Positions 45,237 through 54,730 of a stretch of 64,000 nucleotides of DNA are shown in pieces (position 1 is the first letter of the stretch; every line of letters starts with the position of its first letter). The translations under genes and the position numbers were made by a program. Below the pieces are notes generated by a model. The model was not told where the DNA came from. It worked only from the letters and a program-made list of their open reading frames with translations, and ran no database searches. Origin of the DNA: Treponema porcinum (GTDB lineage Bacteria > Spirochaetota > Spirochaetia > Treponematales > Treponemataceae); the NCBI RefSeq assembly GCF_900167145.1, contig NZ_FUWG01000012.1, positions 41,793 through 105,792 of the forward strand, written 5' to 3'.

Positions 45237-46478
45237 CTAGACGCTTACTCCAGCACTCATATCAAGAACGCCTTTTTTCATTGCCTTTTCAGAATGATGA
45301 ATTCCGAACTCCGGCTTCCATCCTCTGCGGAGCAACTGAATAAATCCGCCGGAAATAAAGATAGATGAATAACATCCGCTCAAAAGTCCGACAATCAACG
45401 CAAGCGCAAAATCCTTTATGCTTCCGGAAGTAAATATATACAGTGAAAGAACCGCAAACAGCGTCGTAACCGTAGTGATAATGGAACGTCCCAAAGTATC
45501 AGAAAGGGCTGAATCAATAAGCTCGCTGAATTTGGTAACTTTAATCGTATTAAGATTAAAACGTATACGGTCAAGTATAACGACTGTTGCATTTATGGAA
45601 TAACCGATGATTGTAAGCACTGCGGCAAGAACCGTCGTGCTGAATTCCATCTGAGTCCAGACGATAAACGTAAACATAATGCACGTATCGTGAAGCAGAG
45701 CAACGACAGCACCAAGAGCAAAATCCCAGTGAAAGCGAATTGCAGCGTATCCCCAGATAAGTACGACTGTACAGAGAAGGAGGATAATTGACTTAGAAGC
45801 AAGGGTCTTTGAGAAACCTGCACCGATAAAGTCAGTTTTTACTACAGCAATGTCAGAAGCACCGAATTTTTCACCAAGTTTTGCAGAAACAGTTTTCTGA
45901 AGAACATCGCTCGAATCTTCATCAGTAGCCACCGGCATACGAATTTGAAAACTCGTAACTGAAGAACCAAGTTTTTTCACTGCAACACCGTGTACATCGG
46001 AAAGCGCATCCCGTACGTCATCAATCGTTACGTCAGCATTCTTTGCGTATATGTACAGCGGATCTTTTGAAAGCTGCGTAGAAACGGCTGAATTCAAGAA
46101 CATATAGAAAGATTCTGCATCGCCGTGTGTGTTTACAACAGCCTTAACGCCGTCAACGGTATTCAATGCCGCCGCAATATCATTTACAGAAGGATATTCT
46201 GCATAAGCAAACACGGAAGTCTTGTTTTCTGCACCGATTCCGCTTACAACAACGGACAGGCTTTCCTTTGAAACATCAACAGTTGCATTTGCATTGCCGC
46301 TGTAAGAAACCGAAAGGGCTGGCGGCGCAATGCGTATTTCTTCTATAAGACCAGGCTTAAAATCAATGCCGAGATTTATTCCTTTTGTTACAAAACCAAC
46401 AGCACCAAAAATAATAATCAGAGCGCTTATAACAGCACACGGAATAAAAGCCTTGCTAAAACCAATTACTTTTTTCAT
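45237..46478 (-). CDS. secF: Protein translocase subunit SecF
   Basis: Inner-membrane RND-type partner of SecD that uses the proton or sodium gradient to help late protein export. At 413 residues it is longer than the 300-320 typical, owing to an expanded periplasmic domain (about residues 40-210). The SecF signature is intact: GINLGIDFKPGL at the first helix, and in the C-terminal membrane domain TIIGYSINATVVILDRIRFN and SIITTVTTLFAVLSLYIF. It starts at the base after the secD stop, so translation is tightly coupled. Confidence 0.95.
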   Translation of the reverse strand: MKKVIGFSKAFIPCAVISALIIIFGAVGFVTKGINLGIDFKPGLIEEIRIAPPALSVSYSGNANATVDVSKESLSVVVSGIGAENKTSVFAYAEYPSVNDIAAALNTVDGVKAVVNTHGDAESFYMFLNSAVSTQLSKDPLYIYAKNADVTIDDVRDALSDVHGVAVKKLGSSVTSFQIRMPVATDEDSSDVLQKTVSAKLGEKFGASDIAVVKTDFIGAGFSKTLASKSIILLLCTVVLIWGYAAIRFHWDFALGAVVALLHDTCIMFTFIVWTQMEFSTTVLAAVLTIIGYSINATVVILDRIRFNLNTIKVTKFSELIDSALSDTLGRSIITTVTTLFAVLSLYIFTSGSIKDFALALIVGLLSGCYSSIFISGGFIQLLRRGWKPEFGIHHSEKAMKKGVLDMSAGVSV

Positions 46479-48218
46479 TTACAGCCCCCAACCAATGCTA
46501 ACTTTTGTTGACTTGAACACATCCGTGTTGAAATCAAACATAAGGCGAGATACGAACAGCGCAGTGAATACAGAAGAAATAACACCGATTGCAAGCGTTA
46601 CTGCAAAACCCTGAATAGAGCCTGTACCAAGCTGAGAAAGGAAGATTGCGGCAATGAATGTCGTAATGTTCGAGTCCATAATTGCCCAGAATGCATTGTC
46701 AAAACCTGTTGAAAGCGCAGCCTGACGGCTCTTTCCAAGAGCAAGTTCTTCTTTAATGCGCTCAAAGATAATAACGTTTGCGTCAACTGCCATACCGATT
46801 GTAAGAATCATACCGGCAATACTCGGCAATGAAAGAGTAAGGTTGAATGCAGAAAGAATACTGAACATAATGTACAGGTTCAGTACCTGAGCAACAACGG
46901 CATTTACTCCGGCACCTTTGTACCAGATAAGCATAAATACCATAATCGCAAGAAGACCTACGACAATAGCCTTTATACCCTGATGAATTGCCTGTTCGCC
47001 AAGAGAAGCGCCGATTACCTGCTGGCTTTCAACGCTTAAAGGAACGTTCAGCCAAGCAGTCTGAAGAACTTTCTGAAGATTCTGCGCTTCTTCAAGACCG
47101 AAGCCTGTGATGGCAACGCGTCCGCCGGTAATTGCATCGTTAATGCGGGCATAAGATTTTACTTTATTGTCACTTACAATAGCAAGGAATTCACCCTTAT
47201 GAGCGCCGGTAAACGTACCGAAAATCTCTGCACCCTCAGTATCAAGAACAAAGTCAACTTCAGGGCGGTTTGTAAGATTGTCAGCACCCACTTCAGCAGA
47301 TTTTATATGCTGTCCGTCAAGGGCAATCTCTTTTTTTACTACAAGATAACCGATTCTCTCGTCAAGACCGTAATCATCTTTTGTATAATGTCCCATAACT
47401 TCACAGTCTGCCGGAATAATTGAAGGATTTATCAAATCACCAAGCGCATTGAAAGTGCTTGCGGCGTGCTGCATATAATACTGATTGAATTTTTCAGTTG
47501 CTTCCGTATCAACAAGGCGGAAATTCAAGATTCCCTTTCCCATAATAATCGTGTTGATTGCATCAGCTTCGGCAGCACCAGGCATTTCAATATAGATGCG
47601 ATCTTCACCCTGCTGGCGGATAACCGGTTCTGTAAGTCCGAACTTATCAATTCTGCCTGTAAGAGTTTCTACAGCCTGAGCCATTGCGCTTTTCTTGAAC
47701 TGTTCCACATTAACGTCCGTTCCGGAAGCAACCTGAGAAGCAACAGCTGCATCAAGGTCAGCCTTTACGATAATGTTCATACCGCCAGAAAGGTCAAGAC
47801 CAAGCTTAACAGAATTCTGATAGCGCTTTTTTGCCTTAAGGATATTGTCACGGTAATGACCGGAAATTTCGTCAAGAACTTCCTGTTCATTCTGATATGC
47901 ACTCAGAACAGCTCCTACTGTCATAGGAGAAGGAACTTTCTCACCGGCTTTCTTGTACTGCTTTGCAGCTGCTTTTTCAAGCCAGGCAAACTGCGGATCT
48001 ACGGCAGCAGAAGCATCTTCCTTTGCTGCAGCTTTTATGGCAAGCACATCAGAGGATGCCTGTGCCGTTGCATAATCCTTGATATTTTCCAGCGAGCCCA
48101 AAGCCAGAGCCTGTACTTCCTTTGGCGTTCCCCAATACCACGTTACGGATGGCCACAGGAATGCAAGACAGACAGCAAGAACTGCCAGAAGAATAAGAAA
48201 ACGACTGCGTTTATTCAT
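46479..48218 (-). CDS. secD: Protein translocase subunit SecD
   Basis: Subunit of the SecDF-YajC complex. The 579-residue chain has a first membrane helix, a large periplasmic P1 domain starting with KLGLDLSGGMNIIVKADLD, a second region with FGLTEPVIRQQGEDRIYIEMPG and a C-terminal six-helix RND domain (GMILTIGMAVDANVIIFERIKEEL). The N-terminal periplasmic part includes an Ala/Lys-rich insertion (AKKRYQNSVKL area) typical of longer spirochaetal versions (inference). It lies 18 nt downstream of yajC and abuts secF. Confidence 0.96.
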   Translation of the reverse strand: MNKRSRFLILLAVLAVCLAFLWPSVTWYWGTPKEVQALALGSLENIKDYATAQASSDVLAIKAAAKEDASAAVDPQFAWLEKAAAKQYKKAGEKVPSPMTVGAVLSAYQNEQEVLDEISGHYRDNILKAKKRYQNSVKLGLDLSGGMNIIVKADLDAAVASQVASGTDVNVEQFKKSAMAQAVETLTGRIDKFGLTEPVIRQQGEDRIYIEMPGAAEADAINTIIMGKGILNFRLVDTEATEKFNQYYMQHAASTFNALGDLINPSIIPADCEVMGHYTKDDYGLDERIGYLVVKKEIALDGQHIKSAEVGADNLTNRPEVDFVLDTEGAEIFGTFTGAHKGEFLAIVSDNKVKSYARINDAITGGRVAITGFGLEEAQNLQKVLQTAWLNVPLSVESQQVIGASLGEQAIHQGIKAIVVGLLAIMVFMLIWYKGAGVNAVVAQVLNLYIMFSILSAFNLTLSLPSIAGMILTIGMAVDANVIIFERIKEELALGKSRQAALSTGFDNAFWAIMDSNITTFIAAIFLSQLGTGSIQGFAVTLAIGVISSVFTALFVSRLMFDFNTDVFKSTKVSIGWGL

Positions 48219-48236
48219 CTTGTTTTACCCCAGAGA

Positions 48237-48641
48237 TTATTTTGATTCAGTTTCTGTTTTATCTGCGCCAGACGCACTTTCAGAATCTTTTTTATCTTTT
48301 TTTGCCTTGTCAGATTCTGCAGGCTTGTCTGTTTCAACTGCTGCAATGGCAGAACGGCTGAATTCTAATTTTGCATTGTCATCAACTTTTACAATAACAG
48401 TTTTTTCTTTTGTGGAAGACACTACTCCGTGTATTCCTCCGATAGTTACGACTTTGTCGCCTTTTTTAAGGGCAGCAATCATCTTCTCTGTTTCCTTCTG
48501 TTTCTTATTCTGCGGACGAATAAGAAAGAAGTAGAAAATCAAAATGATAAGAAGAAACGGAACAATCGTAGACAGGAACGAAGCTGTAGTTGATGCACTT
48601 GCAGCACTACCCGCCTGTTGTAAGAAAGAAATAAAAGACAT
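48237..48641 (-). CDS. yajC: Preprotein translocase accessory protein YajC
   Basis: A small single-span inner-membrane protein (134 residues) associated with SecDF. The membrane helix is FLLIILIFYFFLIRPQNKKQKE, with the usual RPQ-K-K motif, followed by the conserved KKGDKVVTIGGIHGVV segment. A C-terminal Lys/Asp/Ser/Glu tail (about 105-134) is an unstructured extension. AAGGA lies 7 nt before the ATG. First gene of yajC-secD-secF. Confidence 0.95.
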   Translation of the reverse strand: MSFISFLQQAGSAASASTTASFLSTIVPFLLIILIFYFFLIRPQNKKQKETEKMIAALKKGDKVVTIGGIHGVVSSTKEKTVIVKVDDNAKLEFSRSAIAAVETDKPAESDKAKKDKKDSESASGADKTETESK

Positions 48642-48693
48642 ATCGCAATCCTTTTTTTAGATGTTAAATTTATCTGATAAAATCAGTTCTAAA

Positions 48694-48723
48694 AGAATAA
48701 CATACACTTCACAAAACCGTCAA
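48694..48723 (-). promoter_or_regulatory. Promoter of yajC-secDF
   Basis: Minus-strand TTGACG (48718-48723), 18-nt spacer, TATTCT (48694-48699), giving a leader of about 45 nt with an AAGGA site. Confidence 0.65.
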
Positions 48724-48777
48724 GCAGAAAGTCAGCCATAACAATGGATACAGCGGCGGCACGGCGGAGCAATGAGT

Positions 48778-50538
48778 TTAATTTAAAAGAAGCGTAAGTT
48801 CGTCGTTCAGACGGTGGAATTCTTCATCGTTAGGATTAAGCGCAACAACCTGCTTAAGGTAATACTGCGCCTTGCGGTAATCTTTCTTGTCAAAATAAAT
48901 CTGGTACAGGCGGAACAATGCGTCGCTGTTGCGCGGATTTGCAATAAGGCTTGAGCGCAGATCGGAAAGCGCGGCATTTTCGTCACCCTGCAAAAGACTG
49001 CGCCGGTAGTACAGAAAACTTTTCTGCCGGGAAGACGAATTCGGGAGCAGCTGGTTAATGAGTGAAAGCGCCTGAGCATCGCGGCCTGTTGCATCAAGCG
49101 TAATTATATACATCTGAATTACGTTTTCATCGGAACTTTTTTCTTTATAAAGCGGCGCAATCAAATTCCACGCTTCGTCTTTCTTTCCGACTTCAAGACA
49201 GATATTTACGTGGCGGAAAAGATTTTCGGGATCATCCTTATTCCTTGCAATAAGGGCGGAACTCAGTTCGTACGCCTTCTGGTAATTTTTTTTCTGAACA
49301 AAACCGTCCGCCGCATACTGAAGCGCAATTTCATTGTCCGGCTCTTTCTGAAGTACCGCATCAGCATATTCTTCGGCGGATTTTCCGGCGATTTTTGTAT
49401 ACGAAAGGCTTGCAAGCCGGGCGGCGAACAGCTGGACATCCTTGTCATCCGGATAAAGGCGAAGGGCATTTTCTATAGTAGAAACGGCCGCATTCAGATT
49501 TTTGCTCCAATCGTACTGAAGCTGCGTGCGGAGAAGAAGATACTCTTTCGCCGTCGTATCCTGTCTGGAGTACATATCAAGCAGCGATGCAACGCGGATA
49601 TATTCTTTTTTTGCCATAAGAATTTTCGCGCGGAACAAAAGCGATTCCAGACTATTCGGCTCCTGTTGAAGGACGCGCGAAATATATTCCTCTGCGGCAT
49701 TGAGGTTGTTCAGTGCATACGCCGTCTGCGCACAAAGTTTCAGAAGGCGGACGTCCACGGGATATTTTTCAAGGAGCTGGACGGCACATTCATAAGACTC
49801 GCGCATATTTCCGGCAAGGCTCTGGCATTCCGCAAATGACAGTAAAATCTGAAAACAGTCCGGCGCAAGATTTTTTGCAGAAGAAAGACAGGAAAGCGCC
49901 TGCTCCGGCATATTATTTTTCTGGTAGAGAAGCCCCAGCAGATACTGCGCAAGGACAGAATCTCCGCGCATTGAAAGTCCCTGCCGCAGGGCGTTTTCCG
50001 AATTCGTAAAGAACGGCGAAACGTCATCCGCCGTAGTTATTACAAGGGAAGGAAGTACAATCGTAAGGAAATCGACGTTTCCGGTACTCATATCATAGAT
50101 GCCCTTCTGCGCCGACTGAATGGCACCCATATAAGGCGTAACGTCGGTGAATGACGGCGTTTCCCAGTCTACGTGTTCAGACGGATACACCATCTGCATA
50201 ATGCTGGAGGCTACGGCAAGCAGCACTTTTTCGTTTTCAAGATAATCAACTTCTGACTTGCGCATTGCAGAAGCGGCGCGGCGCAATGATGACGGAGAAC
50301 CAGTTTCCACATCGGCAAGGACAGTCTCTGAAACAGAAGAAAAATACGTATATTTTTTATTCTTTAATTCTTCCGTCCTGTCCGAAGAAATTGCCGTTTT
50401 TTCCTCTGCAACCACAGTAGGTTCTCTGTTTTTCCTGCTTTTCTTTTTAGAAGCCGGATAGACAGCTGAACTAAGCATACAAAAAACAGCTGAAATGAGA
50501 AAAATATATTTTATCGCCCTTTCGCTGCCTTTACTCAC
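48778..50538 (-). CDS. Secreted TPR protein
   Basis: A 586-residue protein with a signal peptide (basic MSKGSERAIKY, then IFLISAVFCMLSSAVYPA) and then a lysine/arginine-rich mature start. From about residue 190 onward the chain is a run of TPR repeats (for example YLLGLLYQKNNMPEQALSCLSSA, DALFRLYQIYFDKKDYRKAQYYLKQVVALNPND). It probably acts as an envelope scaffold. It starts with GTG 50538, overlapping the stop of the upstream membrane-protein gene (GTGA), so the two are co-translated. Confidence 0.8.
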   Translation of the reverse strand: MSKGSERAIKYIFLISAVFCMLSSAVYPASKKKSRKNREPTVVAEEKTAISSDRTEELKNKKYTYFSSVSETVLADVETGSPSSLRRAASAMRKSEVDYLENEKVLLAVASSIMQMVYPSEHVDWETPSFTDVTPYMGAIQSAQKGIYDMSTGNVDFLTIVLPSLVITTADDVSPFFTNSENALRQGLSMRGDSVLAQYLLGLLYQKNNMPEQALSCLSSAKNLAPDCFQILLSFAECQSLAGNMRESYECAVQLLEKYPVDVRLLKLCAQTAYALNNLNAAEEYISRVLQQEPNSLESLLFRAKILMAKKEYIRVASLLDMYSRQDTTAKEYLLLRTQLQYDWSKNLNAAVSTIENALRLYPDDKDVQLFAARLASLSYTKIAGKSAEEYADAVLQKEPDNEIALQYAADGFVQKKNYQKAYELSSALIARNKDDPENLFRHVNICLEVGKKDEAWNLIAPLYKEKSSDENVIQMYIITLDATGRDAQALSLINQLLPNSSSRQKSFLYYRRSLLQGDENAALSDLRSSLIANPRNSDALFRLYQIYFDKKDYRKAQYYLKQVVALNPNDEEFHRLNDELTLLLN

Positions 50539-51161
50539 AAATCTTCACCGGAATCAAAATCCTGCGTTTCGTCTTCGTCTTTCTTTCCGGAAAGCTCCTC
50601 CGACAAATCATCAGGAAGAAAATCAAGAAGCGCCTTGCGCTTGCAGAAAAGTACAACAAGAATTACGCCGGTCAGTATAAGAATTACAGGAACAGACATA
50701 ACTGCCATCTGCGCCAGCGACATCCGGATAATTCCCAGAGAAAACAAAAGAAAAATTACGCCCATAAAAAGGAAAATCGCTCCGGGTAAATCATACGGCA
50801 GGATAAGATGCCTGCCCTTCGTGCGTCCGGCAACAAAAAGGGAAATACCCGTAACAATCACAAGTACAGGCCAGTATTCCTTCATCGTCATATTGAATGC
50901 ACCGCGCGAAACAAGAAGGCAGAAAAGTCCGTTCAGAACGAATGACATTCCGACAAACAGCTTGAACGGTGTTTTTGAAACTCCAAAGTAAATGTACAGA
51001 AAGACAAATCCTGCAAAACAGACCAGAAGCGGATACACGCTGAATGCGGCAGTTCCGATATTTCCGCCCGTAAATCCCACAAGGAACAGAAAACCGGCGA
51101 AGATAAAAAGCAGCCCGAACACGAGCATCATATTAAGAAATGTATCATTCGGCTTTTTCAT
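50535..51161 (-). CDS. Membrane protein of unknown function
   Basis: About 208 residues starting at ATG 51161, which follows a perfect GGAGG by 6 nt; the longer open frame upstream to 51695 is antisense to the neighbouring gene and is not used. Six helices are predicted (MMLVFGLLFIFAGFLFLVGF, FSVYPLLVCFAGFVFLYIYF, LFVGMSFVLNGLFCLLV, YWPVLVIVTGISLFVA, LPGAIFLFMGVIFLLFS, VMSVPVILILTGVILVVLF) and a cytoplasmic acidic C-tail (DDLSEELSGKKDEDETQDFD). The paired helices with a YWP turn resemble LiaF-like transmembrane domains (inference). First gene of a unit with the TPR gene. Confidence 0.75.
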   Translation of the reverse strand: MKKPNDTFLNMMLVFGLLFIFAGFLFLVGFTGGNIGTAAFSVYPLLVCFAGFVFLYIYFGVSKTPFKLFVGMSFVLNGLFCLLVSRGAFNMTMKEYWPVLVIVTGISLFVAGRTKGRHLILPYDLPGAIFLFMGVIFLLFSLGIIRMSLAQMAVMSVPVILILTGVILVVLFCKRKALLDFLPDDLSEELSGKKDEDETQDFDSGEDL

Positions 51162-51208
51162 ACTAGTCCTCCAAAAAAATACCGGCAGCGACTGGCGTTC
51201 AGTTTTAT

Positions 51209-51260
51209 AGAATACACTATTACAGCCCGTCTTGCCAATAACCAATGAACGTGATAAATT
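51209..51260. promoter_or_regulatory. Divergent promoters sharing a -35 region
   Basis: On the plus strand TTGCCA (51232-51237), 17-nt spacer, TAAATT (51255-51260) ends 6 nt before ATG 51267. On the minus strand TTGGCA (51233-51238), 18-nt spacer, TATTCT (51209-51214) serves the membrane gene at 51161. The two -35 hexamers overlap by five bases, so polymerase can probably bind only one at a time. Confidence 0.65.
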
Positions 51261-51266
51261 CAAAAA

Positions 51267-52331
51267 ATGAGACAAAGAATAAAATTCCTTATATATATTC
51301 CTTTTATTTTCCTTTTTTCTTTCCTGATTTTCTCGTGCAGCCGCAAAAATTCCCAGTCCGTTGAAAATCAGGCAGAAATCAGCCGTACTCAGGCGGAACT
51401 GACCGCACTGCTTCAGAACACGGAGCTTGATTCCGTAAGCCGGTACGCAATCATAAACCAGATAGCCACAAACCTTATCGCAGTAAACGACCAGCAGGGA
51501 CTTATTCTTTTTCTGACAGGATGGGTTGAAGAACATCCGGACGACATCTACAACGCCTACTGGCTTCTGATGACGGCATACGCCTATATGTCTTCCGGAG
51601 CAGAGCCTGTAGCAGAATATTACTTTGACAGAATTCTTCAGGGATATCAGGATCTGCTTGTAAAGGGAAATTCGGTTCACTTCATCTGCCTTCAAAACCT
51701 TATACAGATAAGCAAGACGCCGCGAAACAGAATAAGATACTTCAACGACCTTATAAACAGGTTTCCGGCAAACGTAAGTATTACTGAACTTTACCTGCGG
51801 CTTGCGCTTGAATACGAAAAGGAAAGCGAATGGAACGAAGCGCTCAAGGCGTATTCAATCTTCCTTGCACAGCCGGACGCTTCTACAATTCAGATTTCAG
51901 GAGAACCTAACGCATACAAAAAAGCGCGCCAGCTTGTAGGATTCAGCAATTCGCCGAAAGACTGGACTTTTGAAAGCCTTGACGCGCTTGAATCCGCAGT
52001 AAAGCGCGCAATCCAGAATTACGACTGGCGCTCGCTCGACAAATACAAGGCAAAAGTCAACTTTTTCTCTATGTCCTGGAAACAGGACGAAATGGATCCG
52101 AATGCGCAGGAAGAATTTTCTATGCGGAACTTTATGCGCGGAAACCGCGTGCGCTTTGCAAAGGAACTCGACTCTGACTCAAACTCAAACGAAGCATATC
52201 TACGAACCTGGGGCTGGAGCCAGTACGTTTCCGTATGGTATCTTTATTTCAGAAAAGTAAACTTTCCGCTTGACCCGGACATTCACGGAAACTGGGAATG
52301 GGCAGGAATATATATGGGAGAAAAGCTGTGA
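51267..52331 (+). CDS. TPR-like lipoprotein
   Basis: A 354-residue lipoprotein: hydrophobic signal with lipobox IFSC (Cys 24), then a helical, TPR-like body with LYLRLALEYEKESEWNEALKAYSIFL and earlier EEHPDDIYNAYWLLMTAYAYMSSGA. A C-terminal aromatic region (YVSVWYLYFRKVNFPLDPD) is distinct. It overlaps the transglycosylase gene by 4 nt (GTGA), so the two are likely partners in cell-wall work. The -10 box ends 6 nt before the ATG without Shine-Dalgarno. Confidence 0.7.
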   Translation: MRQRIKFLIYIPFIFLFSFLIFSCSRKNSQSVENQAEISRTQAELTALLQNTELDSVSRYAIINQIATNLIAVNDQQGLILFLTGWVEEHPDDIYNAYWLLMTAYAYMSSGAEPVAEYYFDRILQGYQDLLVKGNSVHFICLQNLIQISKTPRNRIRYFNDLINRFPANVSITELYLRLALEYEKESEWNEALKAYSIFLAQPDASTIQISGEPNAYKKARQLVGFSNSPKDWTFESLDALESAVKRAIQNYDWRSLDKYKAKVNFFSMSWKQDEMDPNAQEEFSMRNFMRGNRVRFAKELDSDSNSNEAYLRTWGWSQYVSVWYLYFRKVNFPLDPDIHGNWEWAGIYMGEKL

Positions 52332-53269
52332 GTTTTTTCCGCAGAGCGATTTTTACACAAATCCTCCGCCGCCTCGCTTTTTTTTTCATTATTCCTGCGT
52401 TTCTGTCAGTGCCGCTGGGTGCAGAATCCGCGCCGTCAGCCGAAAACAAAACTGCCTCTTACAAACAGCTCGGCTTTTCCGGCGTTGACTCGCCGCGCGT
52501 AGTACAGCTGCGCGAAAAATACCAGACAACACAGTACAAATGGCTGTTCGGCATTCTTGACAACGCCGAACCGTACAGAATTTATGTCAGGAACGAAATT
52601 GAAAAGCGCGGACTCCCTCCCATCCTTGAGTATCTTCCGGTTGTAGAATCGAACTATATTCCGACTGCAAAATCCAAAAGCGGCGCTACAGGAATGTGGC
52701 AGTTTATGCTGAACAGCGTAAAACCGTTTCTGCACTGCGACGACTATATTGACGAGCGCCTTGACCCCTGGAAATCAACGCAGGCGGCGCTTTCAAAATT
52801 AAAGGAAAACTATGATGTGTTCGGTGACTGGCTGCTTGCAATCACCGCATACAACTGCGGAGCCGGCGCAATGCAGCGTGCCGTAAAAAAAGCCGGCAGC
52901 AGGGACTTCTGGTATCTTTCGGAAAACGGCTTTTTAAGCGCACAGGCAGCCGGTTACGTACCGAAACTTCTGGCGGTTGCAGACGCGGTGGAAAACGCCG
53001 GCTATTACGGAATACCGTTTCCGAGCGCGAGGGATGAAACCGGAAAGACAATTGATATGCGGGCAGGAGAATTCGACTATGTAACGGTGAAAAAATCTGT
53101 TTCTATACGCGCGCTTGCCCGGGAACTTCGCATTGATGAAGACGAACTTATCCGCCTGAACCTTGCGCTTGTCCAGGGATGTACGCCGCCGCACAAAGAA
53201 TACAAAATCCGCCTTCCGGAAGGAATGAAAGCATCAGCCGAATATGCACTTCACAATTTAAACGACTGA
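52328..53269 (+). CDS. Lytic transglycosylase (SLT domain)
   Basis: A 313-residue exported murein hydrolase that cleaves the MurNAc-GlcNAc bond to form 1,6-anhydro ends. The start is GTG 52328, after GGGAG, overlapping the upstream stop. The signal segment is RRLAFFFIIPAFLSVPLGA. The SLT domain (about 75-235) has the catalytic Glu in LEYLPVVESNYIPTAKSKSG with GMWQFM, and AITAYNCGAGAM. A LysM-like C-terminal stretch follows (YVTVKKSVSIRALARELRIDEDELIRLN, about 258-300). It resembles MltD-type enzymes, and shares an operon with the lipoprotein upstream. Confidence 0.9.
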   Translation: MSFFRRAIFTQILRRLAFFFIIPAFLSVPLGAESAPSAENKTASYKQLGFSGVDSPRVVQLREKYQTTQYKWLFGILDNAEPYRIYVRNEIEKRGLPPILEYLPVVESNYIPTAKSKSGATGMWQFMLNSVKPFLHCDDYIDERLDPWKSTQAALSKLKENYDVFGDWLLAITAYNCGAGAMQRAVKKAGSRDFWYLSENGFLSAQAAGYVPKLLAVADAVENAGYYGIPFPSARDETGKTIDMRAGEFDYVTVKKSVSIRALARELRIDEDELIRLNLALVQGCTPPHKEYKIRLPEGMKASAEYALHNLND

Positions 53270-53355
53270 CCAGAGCAGTTTTTTCCATAAAAGTAATATA
53301 ATAAAGTGCTATAAACGAATAAAAAATCCACCGATAATCAAATGAGCGTAATATA

Positions 53356-54687
53356 ATGAAAAAAACAATTCTTTTTTTATCAGCATTCATTTTCTCCGCA
53401 AGGCTGTTCTCACAGGGCGCAGTCGAATCAAAAAGCAAAGTTGACTGGACAAAAAAAACGTTCACCGCATCGCTGTCGCTTGATATGAACAAGGCAGGAC
53501 TTCAAATGCCTTCCGGAAAAAGTACCGCAGCCGGTCTTATAAAAATAAAAATGCCGGCACTCCTAAAAGATCCGGTTCTTTCACTTTTCGTAGATTCTGC
53601 GAATTATGTGGGAGATTTAATTGACGGCGGAACAATCACACTTGAGCAGATTACTAAAATAATCGAAAACGGCAGCCTTACGCCTGAAGTGTTTTATTCT
53701 GACGAAAAAACGCTCACGACGACAAACACAATCAATATGACTGCCATAAACAGCCAGCTTGTAAAGCACAAATATCCGTACCAGCCGGAAGAACCGGTAG
53801 ACACCGTATCAACAAGAGCATACACAGGAATTATCATTGACGCACGAGGTGCCGTTCCTGTCCACGGAGAATACGTACAGAGCGAAGTCTACCCGTGCTT
53901 TTTTCCGCAGGTCTGGGACGAGCAGATGAACCTTATATATGAAAAAAACATTGTAGAAAGGGAAACTGCCGCGAAAAACGGAATAGTCGTTTATAATTAT
54001 TCAGATGATTTTTCCCAGTATGAAAACAGGACAGGTGCAGACCCGCTGTACATAAAGGCATTCAAGGTATACGGACGAAACAGAACAGATCCTGTAATAC
54101 GCCGTAAAGATGCACTTAAAATACTTGGAAACGAAGAAAACCGCCGCCTTCTTGCAGACGGAAAAGTGGTCATTCTGCTTGATAAAAAAAATCTTGTATA
54201 CGACGTACAGACTGTAGAAAAAGACCCGGAATATTACGCGTCATACAGGACTGTAAAAAAATACATTTATGAAAACAAAGTCCCGGACATCAACGTAACT
54301 GACTCCCTTACAGGTATTCTTTTCAGCGTAGACTTGAAATTCATTCCGGATTCCCCGGAACTTCTTCCGCAGGAACGGCCGCGCATACGTCGAATTGCAG
54401 AAATGCTTACGGAAATCATCAGAAACAACGAATTTACAATTCTTGTAGAAGGACATACGGCTGATTTGGGAAAACCCGTAGGACAGATGAACCTTTCAAT
54501 AGAAAGAACGCGCACCGTAATGAATGCGCTCATCGAAGAAGGAGTACCGCAGGAACTTTTCACCTATAAAGGATACGGAGCAACACGTCCGGTTGCAACA
54601 AACGCAACGGAAGAAGGACGTGCGCAAAACAGGCGCGTAGACATTACGGCACGTCCAAGGGCAACGTACATTCAGCGCGACTGGTAA
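53356..54687 (+). CDS. OmpA family peptidoglycan-associated protein
   Basis: A 443-residue protein with a signal peptide (KKTILFLSAFIFSARLFSQ) and a central unassigned region of about 280 residues. The C-terminal OmpA-like domain (about 320-435) includes FTILVEGHTADLG, LSIERTRTVMNALIEEGVP and GYGATRPVATNATEEGRAQNRRVDI, which binds peptidoglycan through the Asp/Arg pair of that family. It probably anchors the envelope to the wall. No Shine-Dalgarno is seen; AT-rich promoter-like text lies upstream. It follows the transglycosylase by 86 nt. Confidence 0.9.
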   Translation: MKKTILFLSAFIFSARLFSQGAVESKSKVDWTKKTFTASLSLDMNKAGLQMPSGKSTAAGLIKIKMPALLKDPVLSLFVDSANYVGDLIDGGTITLEQITKIIENGSLTPEVFYSDEKTLTTTNTINMTAINSQLVKHKYPYQPEEPVDTVSTRAYTGIIIDARGAVPVHGEYVQSEVYPCFFPQVWDEQMNLIYEKNIVERETAAKNGIVVYNYSDDFSQYENRTGADPLYIKAFKVYGRNRTDPVIRRKDALKILGNEENRRLLADGKVVILLDKKNLVYDVQTVEKDPEYYASYRTVKKYIYENKVPDINVTDSLTGILFSVDLKFIPDSPELLPQERPRIRRIAEMLTEIIRNNEFTILVEGHTADLGKPVGQMNLSIERTRTVMNALIEEGVPQELFTYKGYGATRPVATNATEEGRAQNRRVDITARPRATYIQRDW

Positions 54688-54730
54688 CAGTCTGCAAGAA
54701 AAAAAAGAATCTTTTTTATGCGAGGCATAT

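Noticed and set aside
47466..48245. A 259-residue open frame on the plus strand
   Set aside because: It is antisense to secD, which is clearly the real gene.
51162..51695. N-terminal extension of the membrane-protein frame
   Set aside because: ATG 51161 has GGAGG, and the extension is antisense to the lipoprotein gene and its promoter.
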